A DNA stretch of 64,000 bases from Coenobita brevimanus (taxonomy: Eukaryota; Arthropoda; Malacostraca; Decapoda; Coenobitidae): NCBI GenBank assembly GCA_032717465.1, contig CM064658.1, forward strand, positions 9,279,391-9,343,390, written 5' to 3'. How positions within the stretch are numbered: the first letter of the stretch is position 1; each line of letters opens with the position of its first letter. Both the position numbers and the translations under genes were made by a program. The notes below the pieces were generated by a model. The model was not told where the DNA came from. It worked only from the letters and a program-made list of their open reading frames with translations, and made no database searches. Below, piece after piece: positions 43,054 to 54,209 of this stretch.

Positions 43054-43870
43054 GTTTGTTTGCCTTGTTACTGATTGCTATACATTGTTTTAGGTTTTTA
43101 TTCTCTCTCTCCACCTGGGTCACTTCAATCAACCAGACAAGATAATACATCTCTCTCTCTATAACAAATAGATAAAGGCCACATAATCCTATAATCCTGA
43201 CATCTGGTGGCCTTTGACAATAATAACTCCTAAATCTTTCTCGTCCTTTGCTTCTATCAGTCGATTATCGAACATGCGGTACTCAAATTTTAGGCTATGT
43301 TTTGGTCGCAAAGTGCATTACCTTACATTTATTTGCATTAAATTTTATCTTTCATTTTTCACCCCAACTTCTTAACGTATCCAGGTCGTTTTGTATAGAT
43401 TCACAGTCTGCTTTCATAATTACTCTGCCTCCAGTTATCGTGTCATATACAAATTTCGCTAGCTTAGAAACGAGTCTATTTTTTAGATCATTGATATCAA
43501 TAATGAAAAGAACTGGTCCTAGAACTAACCCTTGAGGAATTTCGCTAGTTACTCCTAGCCACTCTGATGATTGGCCAGCTAGCACTACACGCTGCTTGTT
43601 ATTCGTTAACCAGTCACCAATCCATGAACATAATTTGTTGAAGCGGTCACGGGATTTAAGTTTTCCCAGTAGTCTTAGATGGGGGACCTTTATCAAACGC
43701 TCTCTGGAAATCGAGGCAGTTGGTACCCGATGGTATTTCTGCGTCCCAGTTAACGTCCATGTTAAAAATTCAAGCCGATCCGTAAGGCATGATCTGTTAC
43801 TACGAAACTCGTGCTGATCGTCTGTTATAAGACTATGCGAGTTGCTAAGCAGCAATTTTATTTTCATTTG
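43054..43870 (-). pseudogene. CR1-like reverse transcriptase relic, upstream half
   Basis: The minus-strand frame at 43352-43867 (171 codons) shows RT blocks in order: DDQHEFRSNRSC, VPHLRLLGKLKS, WIGDWLTNNKQRVVL, SSEWLGVTSEIPQGLVLGP and FIIDINDL. The catalytic box is changed to FVYDT in place of F/Y-A-D-D, so the active site is lost. Then come GGRVIMKADCESIQNDLDTL and, in shifted frames, EAKDEKDLGVII and SNKANK, where the Jockey-like element interrupts it. The text resumes at 39745. The fingers region upstream of 43870 is not recognisable. Confidence 0.85.
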
Positions 43871-44870
43871 CTGTTAATGACCAAGGGAAAAAATAATGAT
43901 TTTCACATGGCACTAAGCAAGAGATGAGTTCTTAAAATCTGGTCCAATATGGAACTCAAGATTTTACCCACATCTCAGTTGATATTTAAGGGTCACATGC
44001 GGTCGGAGCACTGTGGCCCATTAGTAACAGGCGCCTTGGAGAAATTGAAGTTTGTCAAGTCAGTCAGTGTAGTTATTCATCGAAGGTAGGGCTTTGACGC
44101 CTGGATGAGGTTTTTATCTTCACTGATTGACTGGCGATGTGCGACACTATCGCCAGAAGACCTGCTTTGGGTTTGCCTCACCAGGCTATTGGGTCAGCTT
44201 ATTTTCTCTGCAGCTTAGCTGTTGGACTTACAGTACTGAGTTCTTTGAATTTAAAGCCATAGACCCTAGAATGAGTACACAATAGACCTGCATTTTCAGA
44301 CATTCAATGTGACGCAAATAGTTGTGAATAATTTGATGTTATTAGGTTTTAGTGAAACTGCAAAATAAACGAGATTTTTTGTTTCTACCAAGATGACGGA
44401 GTGAAGCGTAGTTGGTTTGGCCATGATGAAATCGGTGATTGCTTTTTACACCTGTTTATAACCATACTTTTTTTTTTTTTTTAATTTTAATTCATTTGGG
44501 AGCGACTCATAACCGCCTGAGTGTATTAATATTTTAGCAGCCATTGGTCAGGTCAGTATCGCAACAGCATATAGAAGCAATATAAAAACACAGGCTTGTT
44601 TTTGTTTTACTTTATTCATACATTATTTTCGGTCATATAAATCATAAGTAATAAAATAAAGTAGTCTAAAATGCTTTCCATTGTTTCAGGTAAGTAGTTG
44701 TGCAGTATCCGGTCTACGAATGTAAGTATGGACTATTGTTTTGTCGCATTGTGAAAGCTGAGTGGGTGAAACTGAATACAGTGCCTTTAGTTTTGATGGT
44801 CATTTATGGCACAGAGACGAGTATTAGATTCGTTAAGTGTATACGCCAAGTTGTAAAATATATTCAGTAA
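43870..44870. other. No gene recognised
   Basis: A poly-T run lies at 44468-44482. No coding or repeat family was recognised. Confidence 0.5.
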
Positions 44871-44874
44871 TGAG

Positions 44875-45075
44875 GCCGTGGTTGTTGTCGTCTTAGGTTC
44901 GTCTGAAATGTGGACGCGTTGATTGTAGGCTAAAGTTTCAACCCAACATCCCCTTTTTATGGGAAAAGGAGGGAGTTTAGGGACTTTTGTATAACCAGGT
45001 ATTGGAGGCATCCATATATATCGGTGTCACGACGTGAGGGCGTCCCTCTTCAGCACCACCAGCGAGGTAGAGAAG
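44875..45075 (+). repeat. Dispersed repeat, three-copy family (copy 3)
   Basis: 'ggttgttgtcgtcttaggtt', 'ttatgggaaaaggagggagt' and 'agggacttttgtataaccag' align with copies at 5.2 and 27.4 kb. Confidence 0.5.
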
Positions 45076-45339
45076 CTAGACATGTTTCAGATGACTGTTA
45101 GAAAATGAGGGTTTGTCTAAACAGTCGCGGTACTATTTGATAGGGTTGGTTGTGTCAGCAAATGTTCATTGGTCATGTCACTTAATTCTGCACATCTCTT
45201 TCATTATTTGGAATATGTTGTCCATGCATTATTATTATTCATTATTTTTTTTCTAGAAAGGGAAGGCCCTCAAATGTTTTTAGGCCTTTTCGAGCTATAC
45301 TTAAATGATTGTCTGTGATTACGAGTACACATGTTGAAA

Positions 45340-45560
45340 GACTTTTGTGATCTGTTGGTAGAGCTCTGTGGTCGGAAAGGGCTGTGGCTTAAATGCTGCG
45401 GTTCAGATTCCTGAAGTACCCGATTTTTGTGTCATGTAAAACGGAACCAGGGGAGGAGGTCGGTTTCCTGCCCTTTTACCCTTAATGCTCTGAACTGCGG
45501 CAGCCTAGTCTGGCGCCGGTACTCTTACTCTCCGAAGGGATGATATGTGACTCCTACCGT
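45340..45560 (+). mobile_element. tRNA-derived SINE
   Basis: A-box-like TCTGTTGGTAGAGCTCTG at 45351-45368 and a B-box GGTTCAGATTCC at 45400-45411, with normal tRNA spacing between them. A body of about 150 bp follows. Arms do not pair fully, so it is not a tRNA gene. No second copy was seen in the window. Confidence 0.65.
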
Positions 45561-46380
45561 TTCTGTAGCTTATCTTGGACTTGGCTCCAAAAATTTGCTG
45601 GGATTTTCCACACCCCGGCCAGGATTCACCAACACACGATCAATCCCCTGTCGTAGCCATGATTTGTTTGTTAGGAAGGACAAGGAAAGGAAAGTGGCGA
45701 ATCTTCCCATGGCTTCTGTCCTTCCGACAGTAAAACAAATCTTTGTTACTAAAAGAAAATTATGGTTGGTTATATTTGATTTCTGCAGGAAGACCTAGGA
45801 AATGGGAGTACAGCATCTTCCTGTGTATTTGATTTTTCCTGCATAAACAAATGTGAGTTACGAGAGAGACTTGAGCATAAATATGTTTTAGAATCCCACC
45901 TCAGAGAGTGCACAGCGCAGATCACCTTCAAGGTTCAGTTTGATTCAGCATTTGGCGTTGATAGTGATCAGCGCGGACAATGCAGCCTCACATGTACACC
46001 TAAATAGCATCCCTGTCATAAGTATCAGTCAGAAGCAACACACGCATAATCGTAATCCACTTTTCATTCGTCAGATATTCATTCCTGTTATTTAAAAATA
46101 ACAGTTAGCCTTCTTTTAGATTCACAGAGGTAGCTGTCACTAATATGCTCAGCTGAATAAAGAAATGTATGAGGATGAGAAGCAGGAAGTTGTCACATCT
46201 AGGAGTGATGGAAGACGCACTTGAAGATGCATATGTATGGAAATATAGCCACCTTAATCTGATGACATAATTTATATTATATTCTTTCTATGTCTACACG
46301 GATTAATTCTCATTAGGATAGACTTTTCCAACTGGAGGAGATAGAAATAGCCAGTTTCTAAAAAATTTTTTACCAGGTTG
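45560..46380. other. No gene recognised
   Basis: Unique-looking sequence. The 83-codon ORF at 45547-45798 starts in SINE sequence and has no domain. Confidence 0.5.
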
Positions 46381-46445
46381 CATTCCTAAGCTGAATAGAA
46401 TAGTGAGGTAGCATTAATAAAAAGTATGTCATCAGACTGAATAGG
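46370..46445 (+). repeat. Foldback repeat copy (right arm)
   Basis: CCTAAGCTGAATAGAATAGT followed by GAGGTAGCATTAATAAAAAG and 'tgtcatcagactg'. Confidence 0.65.
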
Positions 46446-46644
46446 CAAAAAATGAAAAGAAAGGTAGATTCACGTATTGACTAGAAAATGGGAACAAAGC
46501 CTGACGGTGGCAAAGGTCTTTTATGTCCACATGTGGAAAATCTGGGGTGTGGTGTAGCCTTCGTATCTGACTTTTGGGATCTTTATCTTTCTTCTTATTT
46601 CTCCCATCTTTCCTGTCACTTCTTATTGCTTTTCTTTCCCTTAC

Positions 46645-46870
46645 AGGTGGCTTTACATCCAGTGACAAGCCAAATGGTTTCATGTAAGCCAAGAAACCAT
46701 TTACAACGCTGGGTGGTAACCATATAACCAAACCATACGTGCTCCCTACGTGTCAACAAGTGAATTGGTGGGGGGTTAGTGCCCCTCCCCATAAAACAAA
46801 TAACTCATTGTCAAACGACCACCCCTTACGGGATTAATGCGTCTGGCAATAGAAAGATAGAAAGATCTTT
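46645..46870 (+). mobile_element. Short non-autonomous element with RTE-type 3' tail (copy 2)
   Basis: CAGTGACAAGCCAAATGGTT, AACCATTTACAACGCTGGGT, 'ccaaaccatacgtgctccct' and 'caccccttacgggattaatg' align with 25375-25587 along the whole length. Ends GCGTCTGGCAATAGAAAGAT with GATA/GAAA units. Confidence 0.78.
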
Positions 46871-47530
46871 CTCTCGAGACAGCCAGAGAGAAGAGACAAA
46901 GGAGGCACGGAGGCGGGCGGCCTGGCGATAGACTGATTGGAATAGACACCGATTCATCAGAGTGTTATAAATTTAACGAGCTTGGAAGATGAAACAGAGA
47001 CAGATTGTGAAGAATAAATAGACAGTAAAAGTACGTCGGGTTATACCCACATTTGTTTAGGTCATCCATTATTATTTCCTCTGGAGCTTCTCCTCCTCAG
47101 GCTATTCACCCTCCCCCCCCCCCCAACTACTGGCGTCTCTTCTTGCCACTTGAAAACAGCGTCACTACAGTTTAGACTATCGTAATCTGTAAGTGGAAGT
47201 GGAATTAAGCGCATTACTGTAATGTGCTCTTGTGTCACGCACCATTATCTGCAGGGAGAAAGAAAACAGTATCATATATCTTTGTATTATGCTGCCATGG
47301 ACACATTAACCTGTATCACAGTCCGCTATGTCGCAGGCAGATTTTATTGCTCGTAATTGCAAACCTTTTTAAAAATTGCCTTTTTTCATTAGCTGTGAAA
47401 CGTTAGCAGAGAGTTATAAGGAATTGTCTTTATGTAGTGAGACCGTTATGTTGTGAAATTTTTATCACTAGTGGTAGTTATGTCTTTGCAAAATTCTGTC
47501 CTCTTTAATACGATCTCATCATGAAGTTTC
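46870..47530. other. No gene recognised
   Basis: A C run lies at 47112-47124. Otherwise unassigned. Confidence 0.5.
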
Positions 47531-47700
47531 ATTCTTGCCACTACCAGACGATTTAGTTCAGCTGAGGAAGGACTGCCTGTAAAGGGATTAATATAGTCTC
47601 TGACCTACCCCTCCAATTCGAAAATTCTGTCCACCGAATAAAATCGTCAGACGAGATGAAGGATACAATAAAAATGACATCCTCGCGTTGAAGAGTTAAC
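47530..47700. repeat. Foldback repeat, best two-armed copy
   Basis: Left arm ACCAGACGATTTAGTTCAGC (47542-47561) is inverted against the right arm around GAATAAAATCGTCAGACGAG (47635-47654). Between them lie AAAGGGATTAATATAGTCTC and ACCTACCCCTCCAATTCG. The right trailer reads 'atgacatcctcgcgttgaag' and ends in AGTTAA. No coding capacity. Confidence 0.8.
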
Positions 47701-48315
47701 TCTTTTAGTGTGAAAACGTCTTTTATTGGTTTGTATATGTATTGACGTTAAATCATACACCTGCTGTCTCTGTCATGAATGCTGGTCTGTAATATGAGAT
47801 AAGCACTAGAATGTGATGCTAGTCACGAATACGTACAGTGGAATGGATGTATAACCGTAGTATTGTCTGCATCTGCCATTGAGGTACGGGAAATAAGCTG
47901 CGAAAAAACGAAACTCTCTGCCTAGGTAAAGTGAACGAAGCATAGATGCCATCTTGAGACGATATCATACAGCTCACGGATGATATCTAGTGGTGTATTT
48001 TTTAAATTCTTGTGTCCGACTCTAGACATAGAATCCACAGGCCGTTACCAAGGGCCAGGAGTCCTACATCCATACACCTCCACATGTCACCATTAATAAA
48101 CAGTAATAGTCTCCGATAAACACAGTAAAACCGTGTGGTGGCTGCAGCAATGAACTGAGTTATGCTCGAACCGTATCTCCTGGTGTAAAGGCAAACTGAA
48201 GAAATTCGCTCAGTGGCAGCAAGAATAAACTAAAGTGGATATATGCTTGCCGCGGACTGCCCTCCTACAGTCTGGGCTTGTACGAGTGGAACAGAATTAG
48301 TTGTTGTAATGGTCC
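47700..48315. other. No gene; foldback trailer near 48195-48240
   Basis: CAGTGGCAGCAAGAATAAAC at about 48210 belongs to the foldback family. The rest is unassigned. Confidence 0.5.

Positions 48316-48354
<39 letters not shown>
48316..48354. repeat. (GT)n microsatellite
   Basis: About 18 GT units. Confidence 0.96.
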
Positions 48355-48355
<1 letters not shown>

Positions 48356-48488
48356 CTTTTTGCTCTTGTTCGGGGCAGTGTTACATGTCAGGGGGGAATA
48401 TTATAGCGGATGGGGAAGGAGGGAGTATGGGTGGGTGGAGGGGGAGGGAAGAGATGGTGGGAATGCCAGAGGAAGGGATAGTGAACGT

Positions 48489-48878
<390 letters not shown>

Positions 48879-48933
48879 TGTTGGACTGAGATAAGAGCTT
48901 GCATCCTTTTCTTAGGTAAATTTCAAGGAAGAG

Positions 48934-48935
<2 letters not shown>

Positions 48936-48982
<47 letters not shown>
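48936..48982. repeat. (GT)n microsatellite
   Basis: About 23 GT units. Confidence 0.96.
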
Positions 48983-48985
<3 letters not shown>

Positions 48986-49028
48986 GGTCTATCAGAGTGA
49001 ATAATAAATGAAATTGTGTAATGAAAAA

Positions 49029-49031
<3 letters not shown>

Positions 49032-49112
<81 letters not shown>
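49032..49112. repeat. (TA)n-(TG)n compound microsatellite
   Basis: About 35 TA units then 5 TG units. Confidence 0.97.
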
Positions 49113-49419
49113 AAATAAATGGTGTGTGGTAAAGTGTGTTACTTACCAGTCATACATCATTGTACAGACAACGACCTAACAATTCTTACTAGGTGGTCTG
49201 GCCACATTATTAGCAGAAATCTTACAGGGAATAAGGAGCAGGACAGAAGACCATCAGGCTCTCCTCCTCCCCCCATCCCTTCCGATGATTACCCTCACGG
49301 AAATATTGGAAGACGGAAGCCTTGCGTGATTAGTATGGCTACAGGAAGTTTTATCGGAAAACTAGACTGTAGTGCTAGTAGACCTGTCACTACGATGACT
49401 CCTTTTTGTAGTTTGTTCT

Positions 49420-49575
49420 TACTTCTTTCGGACGATTTCATATACTTTAGTCCCATGTATCCACGAGGTTAATGAAGCCTGCATCTGGTAGTCCCCCAGT
49501 TTGAAAAATCTCTTCTGAGCTGATTAAAAGCGTCTTTAAAATAGCAAAAATATAACAATCTGAAGTGGATATGTT
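49420..49575. repeat. Foldback repeat copy with both arms
   Basis: Left arm TCGGACGATTTCATATACTT, middle GAGGTTAATGAAGCCTGCAT, right arm TCTTCTGAGCTGATTAAAAG followed by 'cgtctttaaaatagcaaaaa'. Confidence 0.65.
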
Positions 49576-49587
49576 ACAGGGAATTTG

Positions 49588-49956
49588 TGTAGTCAGTAAT
49601 TTCATGAAATCCCTAGGGAATTCGTAAAATGAGATAAAATTCGGACGGGTTAATGTTAGGTCAATTTAGGCTGCGGATAGGTTAGGCTGGGGTAATCTAG
49701 GTTAGGTTATGTTAGGCTACGTTAGTTAGGTTAGGTTAGGTTAGGTTAATTTAGATAAATGTTATGTTAAGCGTTCATCTGAATTAACCTAACCTAACCG
49801 GTCCTAACTGACTTAGCGTAACCTAACCTAAACTTAACCTAGATTATCCCAAGCTGATCTAACCGCAGCCTACAGTAACCAAACCTTAATTAACCCATCC
49901 TAATTTAAATTCATTTCACGAACTCATTAGGGATTTCATGAAATCACTGGTTATAG
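49588..49956. mobile_element. Long-armed palindromic element containing TTAGG-type repeats
   Basis: Two inverted arms of about 165 bp around a loop at about 49755-49785. The outer ends read TCAGTAATTTCATGAAATCC on the left and GGATTTCATGAAATCACTGG on the right. The inner arms carry TTAGG-type units (left TTAGGTTAGGTTAGGTTAGG; right 'aacctaacctaacc' stretches). Arms differ at many positions. The structure is that of a foldback or MITE-like DNA element with no coding capacity. Confidence 0.8.
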
Positions 49957-49959
49957 AAG

Positions 49960-50392
49960 AGTCCTGTAGCAGATACACGTCAAACAGTAGCATCATCTAA
50001 GCAACACTAGTAGTACAACTTTTCTGGCAGTTTCTTAGGTCTCAACACCAAAGTGTGGACAGCTGCTATGTGTCCATCGGGTCTTTCTTCCTTCTTCCCA
50101 ACGCCATCTCAACTTATCGCCATTCCTTTATTTCTTGACCAGTTCACTTCAAACTTGGCACAATTGTTCCTTGGGCTAGTCGCCTCTGGCACCTTTTTTA
50201 TTCTGTTGATTTGGGCATGTTAAGAGGACGTATGGGATCAAACGTTATACCATATAAATACACAAGTTTTGAGATCCAATGTTCTTAAATGGTCATAATT
50301 CACAGACGCATGTCAGTGCCATAGCTGTGTGGAGACCTCCCTCTGTCTCCCTCAGTCTCGGAAATATTGACCATATTGTTAATTTTTGTTTG

Positions 50393-50395
<3 letters not shown>
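49960..50395. other. No gene recognised
   Basis: Unique-looking. No ORF with a recognisable domain. Confidence 0.5.

Positions 50396-50397
<2 letters not shown>

Positions 50398-50423
<26 letters not shown>
50398..50423. repeat. (GA)n microsatellite
   Basis: About 13 GA units. Degenerate GATA/AATA units follow at 50535-50645. Confidence 0.9.
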
Positions 50424-50427
<4 letters not shown>

Positions 50428-50739
50428 AACTCTCCAGTACTTAGCCAGATCAGCTTATACTGTATTGTGGACATATTACCGAGGAAAAATGAAGCACTGA
50501 AAACAGTGTTTACCATATAATGAACGAGCGGGATAAATAGATAGATAAATAGATAAATAGATAGACACATGGATAGGCAGATAGATGGCAGAAAGACAAA
50601 CAGATAGATAAATATGCTGATAGCTACAGATACATAGATAAATAGACACAAAAAGATGGAGAGGGGGGGAGTAGGGATTATTATAGGCTTATATAATTAA
50701 CCCTACGTACGCTGTAAGTTGGGTAGGTAATAATATCAG

Positions 50740-50815
50740 TGGGATATTCTTGCTGCCTCCAGACGGGGATACCAAGTTGAACAAAACAGTATGGCAGTAG
50801 CAATAAGGCTCGAAC
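50740..50815. repeat. Foldback repeat copy (arms adjacent)
   Basis: ATTCTTGCTGCCTCCAGACG then 'gaacaaaacagtatggcagtagcaataa', an inverted pair with a very short middle. Confidence 0.55.
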
Positions 50816-50929
50816 AATAATCTGTCTGTTATTACTTGTCGCTGCATCCTGTGAGGTGTGACCTGAATAGCAGCAGACCCAGGCGATTCTGTCTCTTCTC
50901 AGCAACAGCTCTTCCCACGAAACATTATT

Positions 50930-51335
50930 CTACCTTACGTACTCTCTTCCCTTACTCTCCATCGCGTTCTTGATCACCTGCTACCCACATCCACCTCGCA
51001 GTCATGCACTCTGCTCGTCAGTTGCTAACTCTGTATAAGTTCCGGATGCTCAACCCACCTTAGAATTTTCATTTTCCCCGCAACATACCCTCAGCACCCC
51101 ATACTTTGCGAATCTTCTCACTTATTTGTCTGCTCTTCCATTTCACTTCACAGGCTCCTTTCAGTTAACTGCGAGTATTTCACCAGGTTTCACTTGACTA
51201 GTGTCTCAAGGATCGTCCACGCCTCACTGCTGTACAGTTACGTTAGTGATGGAACATATGTACCGTCATGCAATGCTTTCCTCTCTCCCATGCTAACATT
51301 CCTGTTTCTTGTCACTTATCGTAACCCCTGCAGTC
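50930..51335 (-). pseudogene. RTE-like reverse transcriptase relic (C-terminal)
   Basis: On the minus strand, pieces match the C-terminal part of the copy at 13.2-14.4 kb. Near 51290-51180 the order 'NVSMG...GTYVPSLT...SEAW...LETLVK' follows NREVSMEVKK...IVIPTLTYGSEAWTLLE in that copy. Farther along KMKILRWVEHPE matches NTLRWFGHVERM. Numerous stops and indels interrupt it. No GATA tail is visible. Confidence 0.62.
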
Positions 51336-51369
51336 AAATGACGTGTATCATAATATTTCCACACGATTA

Positions 51370-51776
51370 TATTTAGGCATAGAGATATTTCTCGAAATGG
51401 TAGAGTTAGATGCAGCCTTCATCAACTCATTCAGTATGAAAAGTGTGTCTTAAGGTGGATAACATTGTTTGTCGGTACCCTTCTTTCTTCCATATTGCAC
51501 ACTTTCCTTAAGTTCATCCTCCGTGCTAGACGCCCTCCAAGACTTAAGACAATCGACCAATAGTACAAAAAAGTAAACCAAAAATTGTACATCATGTTAG
51601 TGATACGGTTAACCCCTTGAAGCCAGTGACATATTTCATTGGTTTATTTTTTCTATATCCAAGTGATTTTATTCATTTGAAGGAAAGGCATCAGACTGGG
51701 ATTTTCTGTCGTGACTTATATTTGTTTTTACAGGGGAAAAAAAAACGAGAAGGTTTTGCACATCCCTTTCATTGTC

Positions 51777-51780
<4 letters not shown>
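51370..51780. other. No gene; foldback fragments
   Basis: GAGTTAGATGCAGCCTTCAT at 51403 and GTGATTTTATTCATTTGAAG at 51662 belong to the foldback family, one in each orientation. Confidence 0.5.

Positions 51781-51782
<2 letters not shown>

Positions 51783-51840
<58 letters not shown>
51783..51840. repeat. (AC)n microsatellite
   Basis: About 29 AC units. Confidence 0.97.
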
Positions 51841-51842
<2 letters not shown>

Positions 51843-52054
51843 ATGGTAAGCCCATGATAATGCTCCTCTCCTAACTAAGCCTTATTTTTATAGACAGAAC
51901 TAAAAGAACGAGATGAATCGGTACTTTCCTTGTTTTTCCTGGCAAATCAGAGCCTGGCTGGGAGTGTGATTTATCGTACGTTTGTTAGTGAATCCTGGTC
52001 CACGATTTGATGGTGTTGATGGATTCTGTCACTAACCCAGCCACATAAATAGTA

Positions 52055-52140
52055 TCTACAAAAGTTTAACAAAATAGTCTACAGGGAGTAAGAATAAGAT
52101 AAAATGTATACGTCATCGAACTGAAGATATTAACAAAGAG
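52055..52140 (+). repeat. Foldback repeat copy (right arm)
   Basis: AACAAAATAGTCTACAGGGA, 'gtaagaataagataaaatg', then ACGTCATCGAACTGAAGATA and TTAA. Confidence 0.6.
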
Positions 52141-52389
52141 AAAAATGTACCTATACAGTCTATTATTTTGTATGTGTGTGTGTTTTTGCGAGTGTTTTTG
52201 TGCGTGGACGACAAAAGCGCCACACATTGCCTACGGAAATAAAGGTAACTGACAAACACAGGGATAAAATAGGCGCATGGAGGCAGGGATTAATGGTGAG
52301 AGAGAGAGAGAGAGAGAGACTGTGTAGTGAAGGGTGGGAAATCACGTCAGGTATTCCATAATGCTTCATTTAGCCTAATTGAAGGGTCG

Positions 52390-52393
52390 ATTG

Positions 52394-52429
<36 letters not shown>

Positions 52430-52478
52430 GCTTGACTACTGTATGTTGGTACCGATCCATGTCTGTGTTTGTCTGTCA

Positions 52479-52510
<32 letters not shown>
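52390..52510. repeat. (CT)n and (GT)n microsatellites
   Basis: CT at 52395-52426 and GT at 52482-52510. Confidence 0.94.
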
Positions 52511-52584
52511 CTACGTCAGTGGTTCTCAGACTGAAAGCCACGGGCGGTCAGGGGGCCATGGTGCATATCTGAGGGGATCCATGG

Positions 52585-54208
52585 GGCAATCCCAAAGAAG
52601 GGTGACCATTCCCAACCCTATAACAATCGCCCAGTTGCATTAACGTCCTGTGTCTCAAAAGTTTTCGAGTCTGTTCGTAACTGGAAAATTTTAAAGCATC
52701 TTTCTGATCGTCAGTATGGGTTCCGTCAGGGACGCTCCACTGGCAATCTTCTTACCTACCATCAGACAGGTTGATGAAAATTGGCTGAATGCAGCATGTC
52801 TGAATAACATCGTTATATTTAAAAAAATTACTGGTAATGTGAATCGAAACCTAGTAATTATCTGAAATACAACTGTTATTCAGACATCAAAACATTCAGC
52901 CAAACATCACCAACCTGGCAAATGCATCTTCGCCTCGATAGGAAAAAGGAAAACAAACTGAGTATTGTCATCCTCTTTTCGCGACTTTGGCGAAAGCTTT
53001 GCCATTGCGCTTGACATCTCAAAGGCTTTCGATCGAGTCTGGCATAAATCTTGAATTTCCAAACTGCCCTCTTACGGTTTCTATCCTTCTATCTGTGTCT
53101 TCATCTATAGCTTCCTTTCTCGTCGATCTATAGCTGCTGTTGTAGACAGCCATCGTTCTTCTCCTAGATCTATTAACAGTGGTGTTCCTCAGGGCTCTGT
53201 CCTATCACCAACTCTCTTCCTTTTATTCATCAATGACCTTCGAAGCTCAAGCCTACATCTAACCCTATCCCATCATACTCTGATGATTCCACTCTTCACC
53301 TTTCCATTCGGTCCCTGCAACGTCCATCTCAGCAGTTACTTCAACAAACAAGGGATGAGGCTATGACACACCTAATGTCTGATTTGGCTCGTATCTCTGA
53401 CTGGGGTAGAAGTAATCTTGTTGTTTTTAATGCATCAAAGACTCAGTTCTTACACCTATCAACCCAACAAAATCTTCCACAGGAGTACCCACTAATGTTA
53501 AATAATATCCAGCTGATTCCTGCATCATCCTTAAACATACTGGGGGTTTCATTCTCTCGTGATTTATCTTGGAAAGATCATATTACATCTCTTGTAAAAT
53601 CTGCTTCCAAGAGATTAGGTGTATTAAACCTACTACGTGCCTTCTTTACCCCTGACAGTTATTGACTTTATACACGGGTTTTATTCGCCCCTGTGTAGAG
53701 TACAACTCTCACGTGTGGGGAAGCTCCCCACATACAGCTCTTCTCAATAGGGTCAGAGTCTTTTCGTCTCATCAACTCTCCTTCTCTTACTGGCTCCCTT
53801 CAACCTCTGTCTCTTCGCAGCACTGTTGCATCTTTATCTCTTTTGTATCGCAACTTCAATGGTCACTGCTCCTCTGAACTGCCTGGTTTCATCCCTCCAC
53901 CTCTACGACGGGCACGTAGCACCCGTCTGGCAACAAACTCTCATCCCTTTTCTGTCCAACTCTCTAATGTAAGAGTTAACCGTTACTCCCAGTCCTTCAT
54001 TTATGCAGCAGGTCAACTCTGGAATTGTCTCCCTCTGTCTGTATTTCCTACTTCCTATGATCTCCAGTCTTTCAAACGCAGTGTGTCCAGGCATCTCGAA
54101 ATGAACGGATCTTGAATTTGGCTTTTTTTTTTTTTTTTCTTGGAAGGAACGGTTTGCGGGCTTCTGGCTTTTTGTTCCTTCTTCCTTGCATTTAAAAAAA
54201 AAAAAAAA
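52585..54208 (+). pseudogene. Broken Jockey-like LINE copy
   Basis: Starts inside the RT domain (PVPKKGD-equivalent at 52590) and runs through FRQGRST (52720), the [12 protein letters not shown] block (53010), [11 protein letters not shown] (53175) and a damaged YADD region (53275). It then continues in the frame of 53363-53665 and later frames to the family C-terminus at 54115. The 3' UTR hairpin (54141-54190) and an A tail (54191-54208) follow. Defects include a short deletion near 52700, a 207 bp insertion at 52761-52967, and several frameshifts between 53230 and 53850. It is clearly older than the 39.7 and 58.5 kb copies. Confidence 0.87.
52767..52918. mobile_element. Palindromic MITE-like insertion within the Jockey copy
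   Basis: The left arm starts CAGGTTGATGAAAATTGGCT (52767) and continues GAATGCAGCATGTCTGAATA (52787). The right arm reads GTTATTCAGACATCAAAACA (52875), then TTCAGCCAAACATCACCAAC and CTGG. These are inverted repeats of about 42 bp with some mismatches. The interior is AT-rich. About 50 further bases (52919-52967) before the Jockey text resumes are not explained. Confidence 0.78.
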
Positions 54209-54209
54209 T

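Noticed and set aside
49700..49760. True telomere
   Set aside because: Only a short imperfect TTAGG run inside a palindrome, with ordinary sequence on both sides.
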